In this document: positions 19,527 through 29,553 of the stretch, piece by piece | Layout: each line of letters starts with the position of its first letter | Numbering within the stretch: the first letter of the stretch is position 1 | NCBI GenBank assembly: GCA_018136815.1 | Contig: CM030933.1 | Span: 6,822,676 to 6,886,675, forward strand | Direction of reading: 5' to 3' | Length of the DNA: 64,000 nucleotides | Source of the DNA: Isochrysis galbana | Taxonomy: Eukaryota; Haptophyta; Isochrysidales; Isochrysidaceae | Position numbers and translations under genes: made by a program | Notes under the pieces: generated by a model | What the model was told of the DNA's origin: nothing | Seen by the model: the letters and a program-made list of their open reading frames with translations, nothing else | Database searches by the model: none

Positions 19527-21113
19527 CTATGGCCAATGATGCCCATAAATCCCTGCGCGCCTCACACTTTTGTACAACTCTGTCGCGTCCTCCAAGCGCT
19601 TGCTGCACCATGCAGCTGCGCTCCTTATGTAGCCGTCACCGTGTGTGCTAGGCGAGCACCAGCGATACAGCCTGCGCATCTTGGGGTGATCGTAGTGCAC
19701 TTCGATCATCATCTCGTCCACTAATGGAGCCGCGCCGCTTTGCAACATGGCGTCGATGATGTCATACTCGGAGCCCTCCACATCCATCTTGATCACGACC
19801 GCATCGTTGGGCTTTAGCTTGAGGTCGTTGCGTAGGAAGTCGTTTATGCCTATTGTAGGTGGCTGTGTGGTACTATTCTGTTGCACACCAATGAAGTTGT
19901 GGAGGAAGCGGTGGCGTTCACGAAATGTTGCTGCACGGGAGGGATCCATCAACGCTTTCTTGACGAGTACGGAACTCAGATCCTTCTCCCCTTTCGGCAG
20001 CTCGTAGAATCCCTCACCGGCCTCGACAGCCACGAACTCATCGAATTCTCGAAGTGCAGGGTATAGGCGTAGCATGCCCACCATACCATCTGGGTCGTCA
20101 AACTTGCGCGCACCGAGGTCGATGTATACCCTTCGCTTACACTTGTCAAACGCCCCAGGCTGGGCTGTGCCAAGGTAATGCTGCGGGACACGCTTGAAAT
20201 ACTCGTTCTTGCCCCAGCCGCGAAAATGTTGGTCTGCCAACAAAGGCTCGATGCCCTCCCAATCCACATTCTCAGGGCACTTACCACATGCCACGGACTC
20301 AAGCGCCTGCCACCCAGGATCGTTGGACATTGCGCCGCGTTGGGTCCTTGGATCAACCTTCCCACAGTCAATTGCGTAGCTGCGCCGTTGGAACCTATGC
20401 TTTCGCATTAGCGCCACGCCACGGGCAAATGTAGAATAGCTATTTCCCCAGAACACCTGCGCTCTGACCGCAATCTCCATGCTGACTGCTGTTTGCTCCG
20501 TGTACGAGAGCTCACTCCCTATCGGGATGATGCCAGCCGGGAACAGAAGTTGCAAAGCCCTCAACATGGCTGGCGCTGTGGTGTTCTGCGAGAGGACGAG
20601 TACTGCCTTTGGATCAGCTACTTTGCGGGCCACCCATTCCTCGTTGGGGCAGTGATCTGGCGATTTCCCGCACATGAAAGCCTTCCAATCGCGCTCAACG
20701 CGCGGGTGGACAACCGTATGCCGTTCAACCACGTGAGGCAAAAGCCGATTGGCGAGCCGTATCGAGGAGTAGAGGCAGACCTCAGCAGGCACAAGGCCGG
20801 GTAGAGAATACCACTTGCGGTTTATGGGAGCAAGATCAAGCTTGTTGCAACCACCGGCCCCATGCGCCTTCAAGCGCCAGTGCTTAAGGCAGGGAGAAGC
20901 GTCGTCAAGCTCAAAAACATCTGAGAAGCGGAGCGAGCGGAGGCCCGCTCTGCGCCTCGCATAGAATTGGGAGCCGTCGTTAAGGAACACAGTCGAAGGG
21001 TCGAAACAGCCCTGCGAGAGGAGCTGCGACGCATGGAGCAGCTGGTTGTTCAGCCCACCGTTGAGCACGTGCACAGGCACAGGAGCAGCACCTGCTGACA
21101 GCACCTCTCCCAT
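19527..21113 (-). CDS. O-fucosyltransferase-like / FkbM methyltransferase fusion
   Basis: A 528-residue frame. The N-terminal ~1-250 resembles the O-fucosyltransferase fold: VLNGGLNNQLLHASQLL near the start (the donor-binding GG-x-NNQ motif), and EIAVRAQVFWGNSYSTFARG near residue 220 (the acidic/A-x-x-F-x-G...STF motif of this family). The C-terminal ~310-500 is an FkbM-type SAM-dependent methyltransferase: RRVYIDLGARKF (SAM-binding), FVAVEAGEGF, VIKMDVEGSEYDIIDAML (the FkbM signature) and EMMIEVHYDH. A Cys-rich linker sits between. The logical role is to build and O-methylate a glycan in the secretory pathway. A canonical acceptor (CTGCAG) lies just upstream of the ATG, so an N-terminal signal/anchor exon may exist in 21.13-21.6 kb; none was pinned down. 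Confidence 0.85.
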   Translation of the reverse strand: MGEVLSAGAAPVPVHVLNGGLNNQLLHASQLLSQGCFDPSTVFLNDGSQFYARRRAGLRSLRFSDVFELDDASPCLKHWRLKAHGAGGCNKLDLAPINRKWYSLPGLVPAEVCLYSSIRLANRLLPHVVERHTVVHPRVERDWKAFMCGKSPDHCPNEEWVARKVADPKAVLVLSQNTTAPAMLRALQLLFPAGIIPIGSELSYTEQTAVSMEIAVRAQVFWGNSYSTFARGVALMRKHRFQRRSYAIDCGKVDPRTQRGAMSNDPGWQALESVACGKCPENVDWEGIEPLLADQHFRGWGKNEYFKRVPQHYLGTAQPGAFDKCKRRVYIDLGARKFDDPDGMVGMLRLYPALREFDEFVAVEAGEGFYELPKGEKDLSSVLVKKALMDPSRAATFRERHRFLHNFIGVQQNSTTQPPTIGINDFLRNDLKLKPNDAVVIKMDVEGSEYDIIDAMLQSGAAPLVDEMMIEVHYDHPKMRRLYRWCSPSTHGDGYIRSAAAWCSKRLEDATELYKSVRRAGIYGHHWP

Positions 21114-21600
21114 TCCGTTGGCGTTCCTGCAGATTCAAAAGCTGACGGTGAATAACCGGCTCATCTCTCCTTTTCCCTCTCGATTTTTCCCTCTCTCCCT
21201 CACTTCTTCTCTCCCTCTTCTCCTCTTCTCCATTCGCCCCCCCTCCCTCCTCGCCTCTGCCCCACTCGCTCCCTCTCTCCTCCTCCTCTCTCTCGCCCTC
21301 CGCCCGCTCGCCCTCTCGCCCTCTCCTCCTCCCTGTGTGCGGTGTGCGAGGCAAGCAAGAGAGGGCCAGTGAACCGTTCGGCCCAGAAGGCGGGCGAGTG
21401 GGAGAGGGAGGGCTTGCTGAGAGTGCGTTGGACCGATCGGCGCCCATACCTCTTGCCCTCTCACGCTCTTGGCTTCCGACTACTTTACTCTTTACTCTAC
21501 TTGGCGTGCAGCCAACTCCTAGCACCTTGAACGGCTCCGTCTGCTGCTCGCCGCCCTTGCTTCACGGAGCGCATCTGCATCTGAGACTAATCTAGAGGCT
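21114..21600 (-). promoter_or_regulatory. Pyrimidine-rich upstream region of the fusion glycan enzyme
   Basis: Positions 21165-21330 are almost entirely C/T on the plus strand (purine-rich in gene sense). A possible 5' exon boundary lies at the CTGCAG near 21127. No TATA box was recognised. The open frames on both strands in this low-complexity tract are not credible genes. Confidence 0.4.
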
Positions 21601-21862
21601 AGAGCTTCGCAGCCAACAGCGCTTCGCAGCCAACACGCGCCGGCGCCGATGGTCCCGGCGGCCGCCAGGGTGCCTGTGGAGCCGCCCAGAGGGGGCAAGG
21701 GACCCTACACCTACACCAAGGCTGCCCATAGATGCCCTGGTGGCCTGGTGGAGCAACGGCTCGCAACGCTCGAAGACGTCCGCAAAGCAGTGGAACACTG
21801 TGGCGCGGCGGGCGAGAGCGCGGGCCGAGCGACACGCTCTTGCAAGTTCCCTCTAGCCACTG

Positions 21863-22075
21863 AAAAAAAAAAACCTTTTAACATTCTCGCCTCCCCCGTG
21901 GCACCGACTCACCTACTCGTAGCCACGCCCCCTTCCCTTCCTCACCCTCATTCCCCGCCTCGCGGCAACTCCCCTCGTGCTCTACTTAGGGGCTCGGGAT
22001 ATGTGGGGGGTCCGAGTGGAGCGGTGTGCACCTGTCCTCAGCGGCGTGTCCTCCGCTCCTGACGACTGACGACAG
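21863..22075 (-). mobile_element. Solo LINE 3' end (5'-truncated copy, called E1)
   Basis: In minus sense it ends GGCGAGAATGTTAAAAGG followed by T11. It aligns with the 3' UTR of the LINE at 50037-51178: the blocks GCGGCAACTCCCCTCGTGCT, CTACTTAGGGGC and GGTGCACCTGTCC occur in both. No reading frame is kept. The upstream boundary is approximate and no target-site duplication was found. Confidence 0.7.
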
Positions 22076-22609
22076 GACGACGGACAACGACACCCAGGAA
22101 AACACCCCGACTCTCGCCCCACGACTTTCTCACATAACTCGACTAAAATCAAACCCAAACACTCCGGCCAGACGACGACGGACGACGATCAAAGGGCGAT
22201 CTGTCGGCGATCTTGTCTGGAAGGGGAATCGCACCATAACGGAAACGAGGGGCAATCCTGCCGCGCAGGATTCCAAGAGACCTACCAAATAAGACGAAAG
22301 GAGTGCGATGTGCCTAAGGGGGAGATACGAAGAGGTCGTAAATTAAACCTGATTGCCCCCAGAAGCAGATAAAGAACCGCTGTAGAGATAGCAAATTAAA
22401 CCTATTTGCGAGGCGCTTGGGAGGAAGAAAGGTGGGGAAACTTCCCTTCTCTTTCGAGAGAAAGAGAGAGGGCGCTCCACAACCCACGATCCCATGCATC
22501 CAAGCGAAGCTTTTGACCGAGAACGAGAAAGAACGAGAGAATTACAACGATAAATACCGAACGACGAAGAGAAGAGCGAAGCCTAACGAGTGTCGATTCG
22601 CGAATGCGA

Positions 22610-22780
22610 CACCCTATCCCACTAGTAGTGTACGGGGGGAGTCGCCTGATGGCGGGGAAAGGGCCGGGGGTGTGGGGGTGTAGAAAGTGTCCTGCGTTAG
22701 AGTAGTGGGGTTCAATGGCCGCATGTGCGGTAAGAACAAGAAAAAGAAATATTATAAAGTTTTTGTCTCTTTTCTCTCTC
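22610..22780 (+). mobile_element. Family B element, 3'-end fragment
   Basis: CTAGTAGTGTACGGGGGGAG, CGCCTGATGGCGGGG, AGGGCCGGGGG, then GCGGTAAGAA and a T-rich end match the last ~170 bp of the full B copies (for example 37980-38130). Only the 3' part is present, consistent with 5' truncation. Confidence 0.75.
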
Positions 22781-23096
22781 CCTCCCTCCCTTCCCCCCCC
22801 CCCCCCCTTTTCCGGCCCAGCAGCCAGCATTCAGCTCGGGCTCGCGGGCGGATCAGAAGAACGGTTTAAAAAACACTTGATTTCTGGCCTTCAAAGAAAC
22901 ACGAAGAGGGGTAGAGTAGAGTACTTCGAGTACCCTGTCTTTCAAATGTAGAGTCTTAGACGTGGCTCTCCTGTTGGTTCGGGCGCCACCGTCGGTGTGC
23001 CGCCGCCTGGAGCTGTCCCGCCTCCCCTCTCTAAATACTATTGTACTAGAATTCGAAGAAGAAGGTGGGGAGAGTAACGCGAGGAGGGTGGAGGGA

Positions 23097-24315
23097 ATGT
23101 CGGCGCTGGCGCGGATGCGCTCCCATGCATCCTCACCTCCCTCATCCTCACGCTCCGGCACACCGCTGGCGCTCGAGGTGGGCGACGCGCGCATCGCCGA
23201 GGAGGACGATGACGAGATCGCCGCACGAAACGCGAGGGCGAGGCTCTCGAGAGTGCGGCACGAGAAGGCAGGACGGTCGAAGTCCGAAATTGGCTCCAGA
23301 AGGCAAAGCAGTTTAGAACTTGGCACTCATGCAGAGGGCAGTTCAGACGAGGTGTGCAGGAAACAGGGTGGATAATTGAGTATAGAGGATGGCTAGTTGC
23401 TCCCGCTCCTTCGCGACAGATGTGTGCCGGCCCATGGCTGAGCCTTGGCTAATCGTGCATGCTCAGCCGTTGGGTTGTGGTATGGTGCCAGCTGGATGGA
23501 TTCGGATTGGAGGGATGTGATGAGCCTCCACCTTGTACTTTCGGCTGCAGGCGCTCCGCCGATCAGGCGAATCGTCGCCGCGGACGCCCAATGAGAAAGA
23601 GAGTGTCACTCTGGCCCTACGTCATCTTGAGACCGCCTCTGGAACTGCTCAGACAACAAAGAGGGTGATCGCTCCCTCGCCACAGAGCCTGAAAGACTTT
23701 CCACATTCTCCAAGGCGGCCACCGGGCAAGGGGGCTACAGAGCCACTAGGAAGACACGGGCTGTCAGCGGTGAGCATGCTGCCGCAGTCGACAGCGCTAC
23801 CGACGTCTAGCGGCCCACCCACATCATGTGGGGTGCTGATGACAAGTGAGGTGCCAGCTAGGCCTCTAGCATCAAGTGGACCGACTTTGAGTGGGCAGCC
23901 AGTGGCAGGCGGGCTGCCCACATCCGACGAGCTACAGACGCCAAATGAGATGCCACTGCCACGTGGAACTCCCGCAAATCCTTTGCTCTTCTCGCGCGCT
24001 GCTGCCTCTACTGGTGGGATGAAGACATCACCTGCACGGCGTGCCTTTGGTGAAGGCACTGGAATCGGTGGTCTTGGTCTTGCTGTGGCAACCGTAGTAA
24101 TCGGTGGAACTATTGGTGGCGTATTTTATTGTTTTCTCATCCGGCACGAGGTGGCGGGACAGCCAATAGCAGCACTTCAAGCTCCGTTGCCCCCTCCTAT
24201 GGCACCACCCGATGGATGGTCGGGGATGCAAGGCGTGCGATCTTTTGATACCATGCAATCGCCATCGCCCTGGTGGTCTGATAGTATAGTCGGAGACGAG
24301 CTCAAGGCCGCGGAT

Positions 24316-24350
<35 letters not shown>

Positions 24351-24663
24351 AATACCATACGATCATGAAACATGGTTGGCAGGCAATGACTTTACAACAA
24401 GATCATCAGGTTTACCACAAAGGTGTGTTTGTGTTCAACATGCTATGTCCACTCACTTATTCATCACGAGTGGCCACGCATCCAATACCCTTTCTCGCCC
24501 CGCGGTTCACAGGGCTCCGCTTGATGGCAACGTACTGAGGTTTCGGCCACTCCCTATGCTTTTCGCCCCGCCACCACCGCCGCCATCGCCAGGGTTCCCC
24601 TTCTTTGAGCTCTTGATTTGGTCACTCACTTGGTGGTGGCCTGGTTCTCAATATCCTCTATGA
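23097..24663 (+). CDS. Hypothetical single-pass membrane protein with proline-rich C-terminus
   Basis: Two exons are supported. Exon 1 runs from the ATG at 23097 to GACGAG|GTGTGC at 23351. Exon 2 starts after TCGGCTGCAG at 23551, and the frame joins in phase 0 (SSDE/ALRRSGESSP). The frame of exon 1 is open further upstream to 22962 without an ATG, so an earlier exon is possible. The protein is Ser/Arg/Glu-rich at the start (an acidic EEDDDEIAARNARARL stretch), then Pro/Thr/Ser-rich. It has one clear transmembrane helix, GLAVATVVIGGTIGGVFYCF, roughly midway, followed by a Pro12 run and Trp/Pro-rich sequence. A donor-like AAAG|GTGTGT after the SSGLPQ motif (near 24421) means the final ~80 residues may be intronic. 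I do not recognise a family. Confidence 0.55.
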
Positions 24664-24812
24664 CGTGGCTGACATAAGTCGCTTAGGGATGGCTGACAAG
24701 CGCATGGCCAATGGATGAGCCAATACCTTGCTGGTTAAAAGCAGTCTATACGCATCGGATCTGCCACCCCCTGGGCTACATCCTCACCGCATACAACTAG
24801 AAAGTCTCCACG

Positions 24813-25109
24813 ATGCTTGTCCTATCGTCCTCTTCCCAGCCTAGCGCAGATCTTTGGCCGGAGCAGACCGGGAATGCCCCGATTCTTTCCTCCTTCTGCT
24901 CGCAGCCACCGCAATCAAAAAGTGCGCATAACTCTCCAAGCAAATTAGAACAATCAATTAGGATGCCGCATGTCTACTATCTCCCAATCAAAGGATCATC
25001 AAGGGAGATTATGTTCCAACTACCTGCTGGCGAGCGCCGCTTTCTCAGTCAAGTGTTTTATAGGTCCCCTCTCCCCCGTGAGCATCGATTAGCTGCAGTC
25101 ATGTGGTAG
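24813..25109 (+). CDS. Hypothetical 98-residue protein or terminal exon
   Basis: An ATG-initiated frame preceded by ACAACTAG, which could act as a splice acceptor. It may therefore be a last exon of the preceding gene rather than a gene of its own. Residues ~50-95 (MPHVYYLPIKGSSREIMFQL, FLSQVFYRSPLP) look protein-like but match no family I know. There is no signal peptide or membrane segment. Confidence 0.3.
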   Translation: MLVLSSSSQPSADLWPEQTGNAPILSSFCSQPPQSKSAHNSPSKLEQSIRMPHVYYLPIKGSSREIMFQLPAGERRFLSQVFYRSPLPREHRLAAVMW

Positions 25110-25264
25110 CACTATCAATGTATCTATGGTGAGGCAACTAACAAGTAAGTATAATAAATGATCAAGCAACTGCCCATCCCTTTGAAGCCATTGTCGCACC
25201 GCGACCCATGAAAATTGCGTTGAAAATTAAACTAAATGCGATAAAGCAACTGAATATATAAGTG

Positions 25265-25480
25265 CCCCTACTGCCACTAGTAGGGCGGTCAAACAGGGTG
25301 TTTTTTACTATAATAAGGAAGGGTTGGGTTGCATTTTTGGACCGTGGCGCGATGCTCAATAAAAACATTCAGGGGGGTCACCTGTCGCCACCAAAGTCTT
25401 CGCCAGGAAATGGTGCGATTCGCCCCCCCTCTTCCCCCCCTCCGTCCTCCGTCACGCGCGCTCACGCTCTACCCGTGTTG
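25265..25480 (-). repeat. Family H repeat, copy 1
   Basis: GGGCGGTCAAACAGGG, AAGGGTTGGGTTGCATTTTT, the GGTGGCGACAGGTG-type block (reverse sense) and CAGGAAATGGTGCGATTC match the reverse complement of 52920-53130. Family H carries GACCGCCCTA-like motifs near its ends. No coding capacity. Confidence 0.75.
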
Positions 25481-25654
25481 GCAGTGGTAGTGGTGTGGAT
25501 GGAGCTGTGGATCTTTGCCAGCCAATTTATGGACATGGGGGGTGGGGAGGGACGAGGAGGGGCTGGGAGATGTGAGATGTCGGGCGCAAGCCGTGGGACC
25601 CGGCAGGCGGGGCGCCCAGGGGCTCAGCACATCGAGGGACGTAATAATATACTA

Positions 25655-25925
25655 CATATTACTAAATAATGTTATATCCTAGCCAACCCCACTAGCTAAT
25701 TGGACACCACGTTTATTCAGTCCCGGAATCCCGCTATGCCTGACGAGCCAGGTGTCCGAGTGATACCGGGGGAAGGGGGCAAGGGGGCAGTGCCCCCTCC
25801 CCTCGATATTTGTCCCCCCTCCAGTGCATGCACCGACCTTGCGCACCCCAGCGCGTCCTCTCCTCGAGTCCGCGCTGGGGGAAAACCCCTTTCGGGTAAA
25901 ACGACGCGGGGGGGGGGGGGATATG
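25655..25925 (-). mobile_element. Family D element, copy 1
   Basis: An ~270-bp unit ending in a long G-run (C-run in element sense). Shared blocks with copies at 30740 and 60650 include AGCTAATTGGACA, CCGGAATCCCGC, GCCCCCTCCCCTCGATATTT, GTGCATGCACCGACC and GGGGAAAACCCCTTT. No reading frame. The ends are not flanked by an obvious duplication. Confidence 0.75.
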
Positions 25926-26100
25926 TTTTTTGCTCAACCGCACAAGTGGCGACGGACCTAGAGACAAGAGCCTGGAAATCGCATCATCTACGATGACGAT
26001 GAATGCGACAGGGATAACAGAGAGGGAGAGGAGGAAAGAGGACCGCTGTGTGGAAATCAATGTCTCCAAATTGTGGAAATCAAAGCCGCAGCTTGGATTG

Positions 26101-26951
26101 TAACGAGATGAGAGATGAACGAGATGAACGAGATGGCCTGATGGCCCGACGACGAGATGAACGAGATGGCCGAGATGGCCCGACGAGATGAACGAGAGAT
26201 GGCCGAGATGGCCCGACGAGATGAACGAGATGGCCTGATGGCCCGACGAGATGAACGAGATTTTAGCTGTAACTGAACTGGACGGAGAGTTTCCCCTCTA
26301 AGCTTGGTCTTAATGCTGATGCGGTGAAACCGATTTAGAGACAAGCGGGAAACCGGGGCGGAAGGAACTGGCAAGGAAGCTGGCAAGAAGGCAGAGGAAG
26401 TGTCTTGGCAAGGCGCGAAGGCGACGGAGGCAAGATTTTCAACGGTAGGCGGGGGGGGGGAATAATATAACGGCCGGAGGCGACGGATGGCACGCCGAGG
26501 GAAAGAACCTGCCGCGGGGGGGGCGAGGGACCGAGGGCACGGCGGGGCAGCCTGGGAGGGCGCGTGGCCAATCTCGGGCCGCCGCCCGCGCGCATCGCAC
26601 CGTAATCGGCCGTCTATGGCGCCGATGACTACGCCAACGTCACTCGGCCAAATGGGCCGGAGTGCCCAACTTTCGAGCGCGACCGGGCGCGCTGCCGGCG
26701 CTTTCTTGGTCATCCACTGGGATAGCCTGGCCCACCAGGCACCATATCCACAGATGCCGCCCTAGCAGCCACGCCAATCGCCGCCGCCGCCCGCGCGCAT
26801 CGCACCGTAATCGGCCGTCTATGCGCCGACAACACGCCAACGTCACTCGGCCGAATGGGCCGGAGTGCCCAACTTTCGAGCGCGACCGGGCGCGCTGCCG
26901 GCGCATTCTTGCTGGTCATCCACTGGGATAGCCTGGCCCACCAGGCACCAT
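26101..26951. repeat. Minisatellite plus ~170-bp tandem duplication
   Basis: Positions 26101-26275 are iterations of GATGAACGAGATGGC with variants CCGAGATGGCCCGAC. Positions 26581-26752 and 26786-26951 are two direct copies of one segment (CCGCCCGCGCGCATCGCACC to GGCCCACCAGGCACCATA, period about 205). The region 26000-27250 otherwise holds no recognisable gene. Confidence 0.8.
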
Positions 26952-27254
26952 AAAGTGTCGTAGTGTCGTTCCGTCAATTGTGGGACATCAGTCGAATTGA
27001 GCGATCAAATGTCCACAGTTGTATAGAGCATTGTTTTACAATTAAATTGTTTTAAAATTATCATAGAGCATAACAACTTTTTTCTCTGGTTTCCCCCGCG
27101 CCCGAGGGAGACGCCGTCAAGGCTTTTTCCGCTAAGGCCGACAACTTAGAGCACCACATCGGTGCACGCCGTGCAAGAGGGTGCAACCTCAGGTTTGGTT
27201 GTTTTTTTCGCAAGTGCCCCCCATGTGGACGGTATAAGTTCTACTTAAAGGACC

Positions 27255-27757
27255 CCCTTATTACAGTACAAACGTGCAGCAAGCCCTGGGCGTCGGGCCG
27301 GATCGAATCGAGGCATTCCTGCGGTGCGAGAGGCCAGGATGGATCAATACGAGTGTGTGCGACCCTTGAGCACCAGCGTGCGACCTACCCTTGACCCCCC
27401 ACCCTGCTCGCGAGAGCTCTGGGCTCTCCATGGCCACCACCTCCAGGCCATTCTTCGGCCGATAGCGGGCGATCGGACGTCGCGGAAGCTCCGCGTTTCT
27501 AATAGTGATGCGCCCCACATTCCCCACTCTGATTCCCTTCCGTGAGCGCCCGCCCCAATCTCCCAAAATAGCCCGCCACGCGCGGGGGAAGGGAGGGGGG
27601 TCCCTCACCGACGCCATTGCCCTTCGTGGGGCGGGAGGGGGTCGTTCGGAGGGGGGAGGGAGTTGGCGGGGCAGGTAGGAGGGGACCCTAAGGAATCCTT
27701 GGACACCCAGGGGAGGTGGGAAATAGTGGTTAAAATGAATGAGTGACCGGGCTACCT
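27255..27757 (-). repeat. Family J repeat, copy 1
   Basis: In minus sense: CCCGGTCACTCATTCATTTT, AACCACTATTTCCCACCTCC, CTGGGTGTCCAAGGATTCC, then CGAAGGGCAATGGCGTCGG and a GGAGCTTCCGCGACGTCCG block. Copies occur at 29095 and 40018. No domain is encoded. The left boundary is approximate. Confidence 0.65.
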
Positions 27758-27975
27758 ACACCCTACATCCCCACAATCTCGTATATATCGGAGGACCCAC
27801 TTTTCCTTGAGATGTCGGGTATGGCCCATTCTCTCTCATATTTCATTCCATGATGTCGACATTCCATCGCCATTACTTACACATGCACATCCATACCCTT
27901 ACCGCAGCAACCCTCCCCACCGAAAAAATCACCCCACTACCCAATTCAAAATCACAAGTGCGCAAAACGCGATGG

Positions 27976-28602
27976 TCATTCTGAAGCCTTGAATTGCTCG
28001 TGGAGAAACCGCCAGCGGCTGGAGAGCGAGCGGGCGCGGAAGGTGGCGTGAGAAAGCACAAGGCCAAAGCACACACTAGCCAGCTGCGCCAACAAGCCCA
28101 CACATCCAGAGGTTTGTAACAACCACGCAGCTGGGATACACGCAACCGCAAGCCGTTGCTGGAGTTCGAGAGGTCCCACATGCGGGATCGGCGTGTCCCC
28201 GAGCAAGATGGCGCAGGCAAATGTCATACACATAAGGGCAGCCGTAAAAAACAACTTGGGCAAGAGTAGGACAGCAATCAAGATGATGGCAAATACAAGC
28301 ACCAGATAGTTACCTCGGTAATAGACCAGGTTGGTCAGCAGTCGCTCACGCGGATGCTCAGGCCAGAGGAAGCGCTCGAAAAATTCGCTCCATGGACGCT
28401 GCTCTCGCAGAATTGAGTTGATGTGCATGCCAAAGAGCTCCACACCCTGTCCTACTCGCGCTCCGCGCGCCTGCTCACGCAACAGTCGCTCTGCACGGTC
28501 GACATCCCCGTCGCACGCATCAAGAGCGGCGCGGCAGCTTGCGACGTCGAAGCCGAGCGCTGTCAGCCTGGCTAAACGCTCGGTGGAGAGGTTGGCGCCC
28601 AT
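27976..28602 (-). CDS. UBA domain-PRA1 family membrane protein
   Basis: An intronless 208-residue frame from ATG at 28602. Residues ~6-46 look like a UBA domain (RLARLTALGFDVASCRAALD, ACDGDVDRAERLL: the M/LGF loop plus the G-D-V-D-x-A helix). From ~70 the sequence follows the PRA1/PRAF (prenylated Rab acceptor) pattern: RPWSEFF near 75, then RLLTNLVYYRGNYLVLVFAI, a pair of hydrophobic hairpins (~105-145), and two further membrane segments (~165-190). PRA1 proteins act in ER-Golgi vesicle traffic and bind prenylated Rab GTPases. UBA fused to PRA1 would add ubiquitin binding. The family is recognised from the R-x3-NL-x-YYR-x-NY motif; the UBA call is from a short pattern. Expected location is endomembranes. 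Confidence 0.85.
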   Translation of the reverse strand: MGANLSTERLARLTALGFDVASCRAALDACDGDVDRAERLLREQARGARVGQGVELFGMHINSILREQRPWSEFFERFLWPEHPRERLLTNLVYYRGNYLVLVFAIILIAVLLLPKLFFTAALMCMTFACAILLGDTPIPHVGPLELQQRLAVACIPAAWLLQTSGCVGLLAQLASVCFGLVLSHATFRARSLSSRWRFLHEQFKASE

Positions 28603-28884
28603 GCCTTTGTCACTCTTGAGCTACTGCACGCTCGCTTGCGCTCCCTCTCCCCCAACAGCACTCGGCGCCGTCTCGGCCTTGCCGCGCAACTCGCCCAGGA
28701 GGACCCTCCTCTCTTAGAGTAGAGTGTGAGATGCGAGATTCTCTCTTGAAGTGGCTTCAAAGTACCCCCTCTCGGTATCTCATAGGAGGGAATGATGAAC
28801 ACATGGCACATGAATTCTCTTTACTACAGTACTGACTGCCGCTTGGCATACGCCAAACTTTGGAATTTTTTGGTAAAATTTCTG
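28603..28884 (-). promoter_or_regulatory. Upstream region of the UBA-PRA1 gene
   Basis: Pyrimidine-rich on the plus strand close to the start codon (CTCCCTCTCCCCC). No TATA box was recognised. No competing gene is visible. Confidence 0.3.
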
Positions 28885-28990
28885 ATTTGGCTCAAGTAAA
28901 AATTAAAATTATTTAATATTCTCACCGCACTCGCGGCCACGGACCCACTACTTTTTTCATGCAGCAAACTTTCTACCCTAGATGTGAGAT
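28885..28990 (-). mobile_element. Family B element, 3'-end fragment
   Basis: TTTAATATTCTCACCGCACT, CGGCCACGGACCC, CTACTTTTTTCATGCAGCAA and ACTTTCTACC match the tail side of B copy 3 (42311-42400) in the same orientation. Only ~100 bp remain. Confidence 0.65.
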
Positions 28991-29094
28991 GTGAAAGATC
29001 TTTGAAAGACAGAAACAATGCCTTTTTTCGGAGGCCAAAAAAAACAGTGTTTTTACTGTTTTTCAAACGCCCTCCGTTTTTGCCACTGTCAGTT

Positions 29095-29400
29095 AGGCCG
29101 GTCACTCACGCTTTTTAACAACTATTTTCCATCCCTCCTGGGTGTCCAAGGATTCCCCAGGGACCCCCCTTACCTGCCCCCCCTCCCCCCCCCCCCGCGA
29201 ACAACCCCCTCTACCCCACGAAAATCCATGGCGTCGGTGAGCGACTCCCCCGCCTTGTCCGGCCCATGGAGGTCTATTTTGGGAGAATGGAGGATTGCGC
29301 GCGTGAGGGAATCAAAGCAGTGAATGTCGGGCGAATCCCCATAAGAAACGCGGAGGTTCCGCGTCGGCCGATCGCCGGCTATCGGCCTCGCAATGGCTGC
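29095..29400 (+). repeat. Family J repeat, copy 2
   Basis: GGCCGGTCACTCACGCTTTT, AACAACTATTTTCCATCCC, CTGGGTGTCCAAGGATTCC, CACGAAAATCCATGGCGTCG, and later GGAGGTTCCGCGTCGGCCG. It aligns with the reverse complement of 27430-27757 and with 40018-40200. Confidence 0.7.
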
Positions 29401-29553
29401 CAGCTGGTATGGCCGCTTGACCCTTGTGGTCAACAATCGTCGCGTTCCATCCCTCGTATCTACTCGCCCTCGTATCTCTTCGGCACCGCTAGTCGCTATG
29501 ATCTCCGAACCTCGTCGTTTAGCTCGCGCGTGACATGCTCGATGCTATCGTAC

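Noticed and set aside
21046-21525. Frames on both strands upstream of the FkbM fusion gene
   Set aside because: Low-complexity pyrimidine/purine tract; translations are Pro/Leu/Ser or Glu/Arg/Gly runs only.
22853-23326. Minus-strand 157-codon frame
   Set aside because: It is opposite exon 1 of the 23.1-kb gene, whose splice to exon 2 in phase 0 supports the plus strand; the minus version is the Ser-rich antisense of an acidic/Arg-rich sequence.
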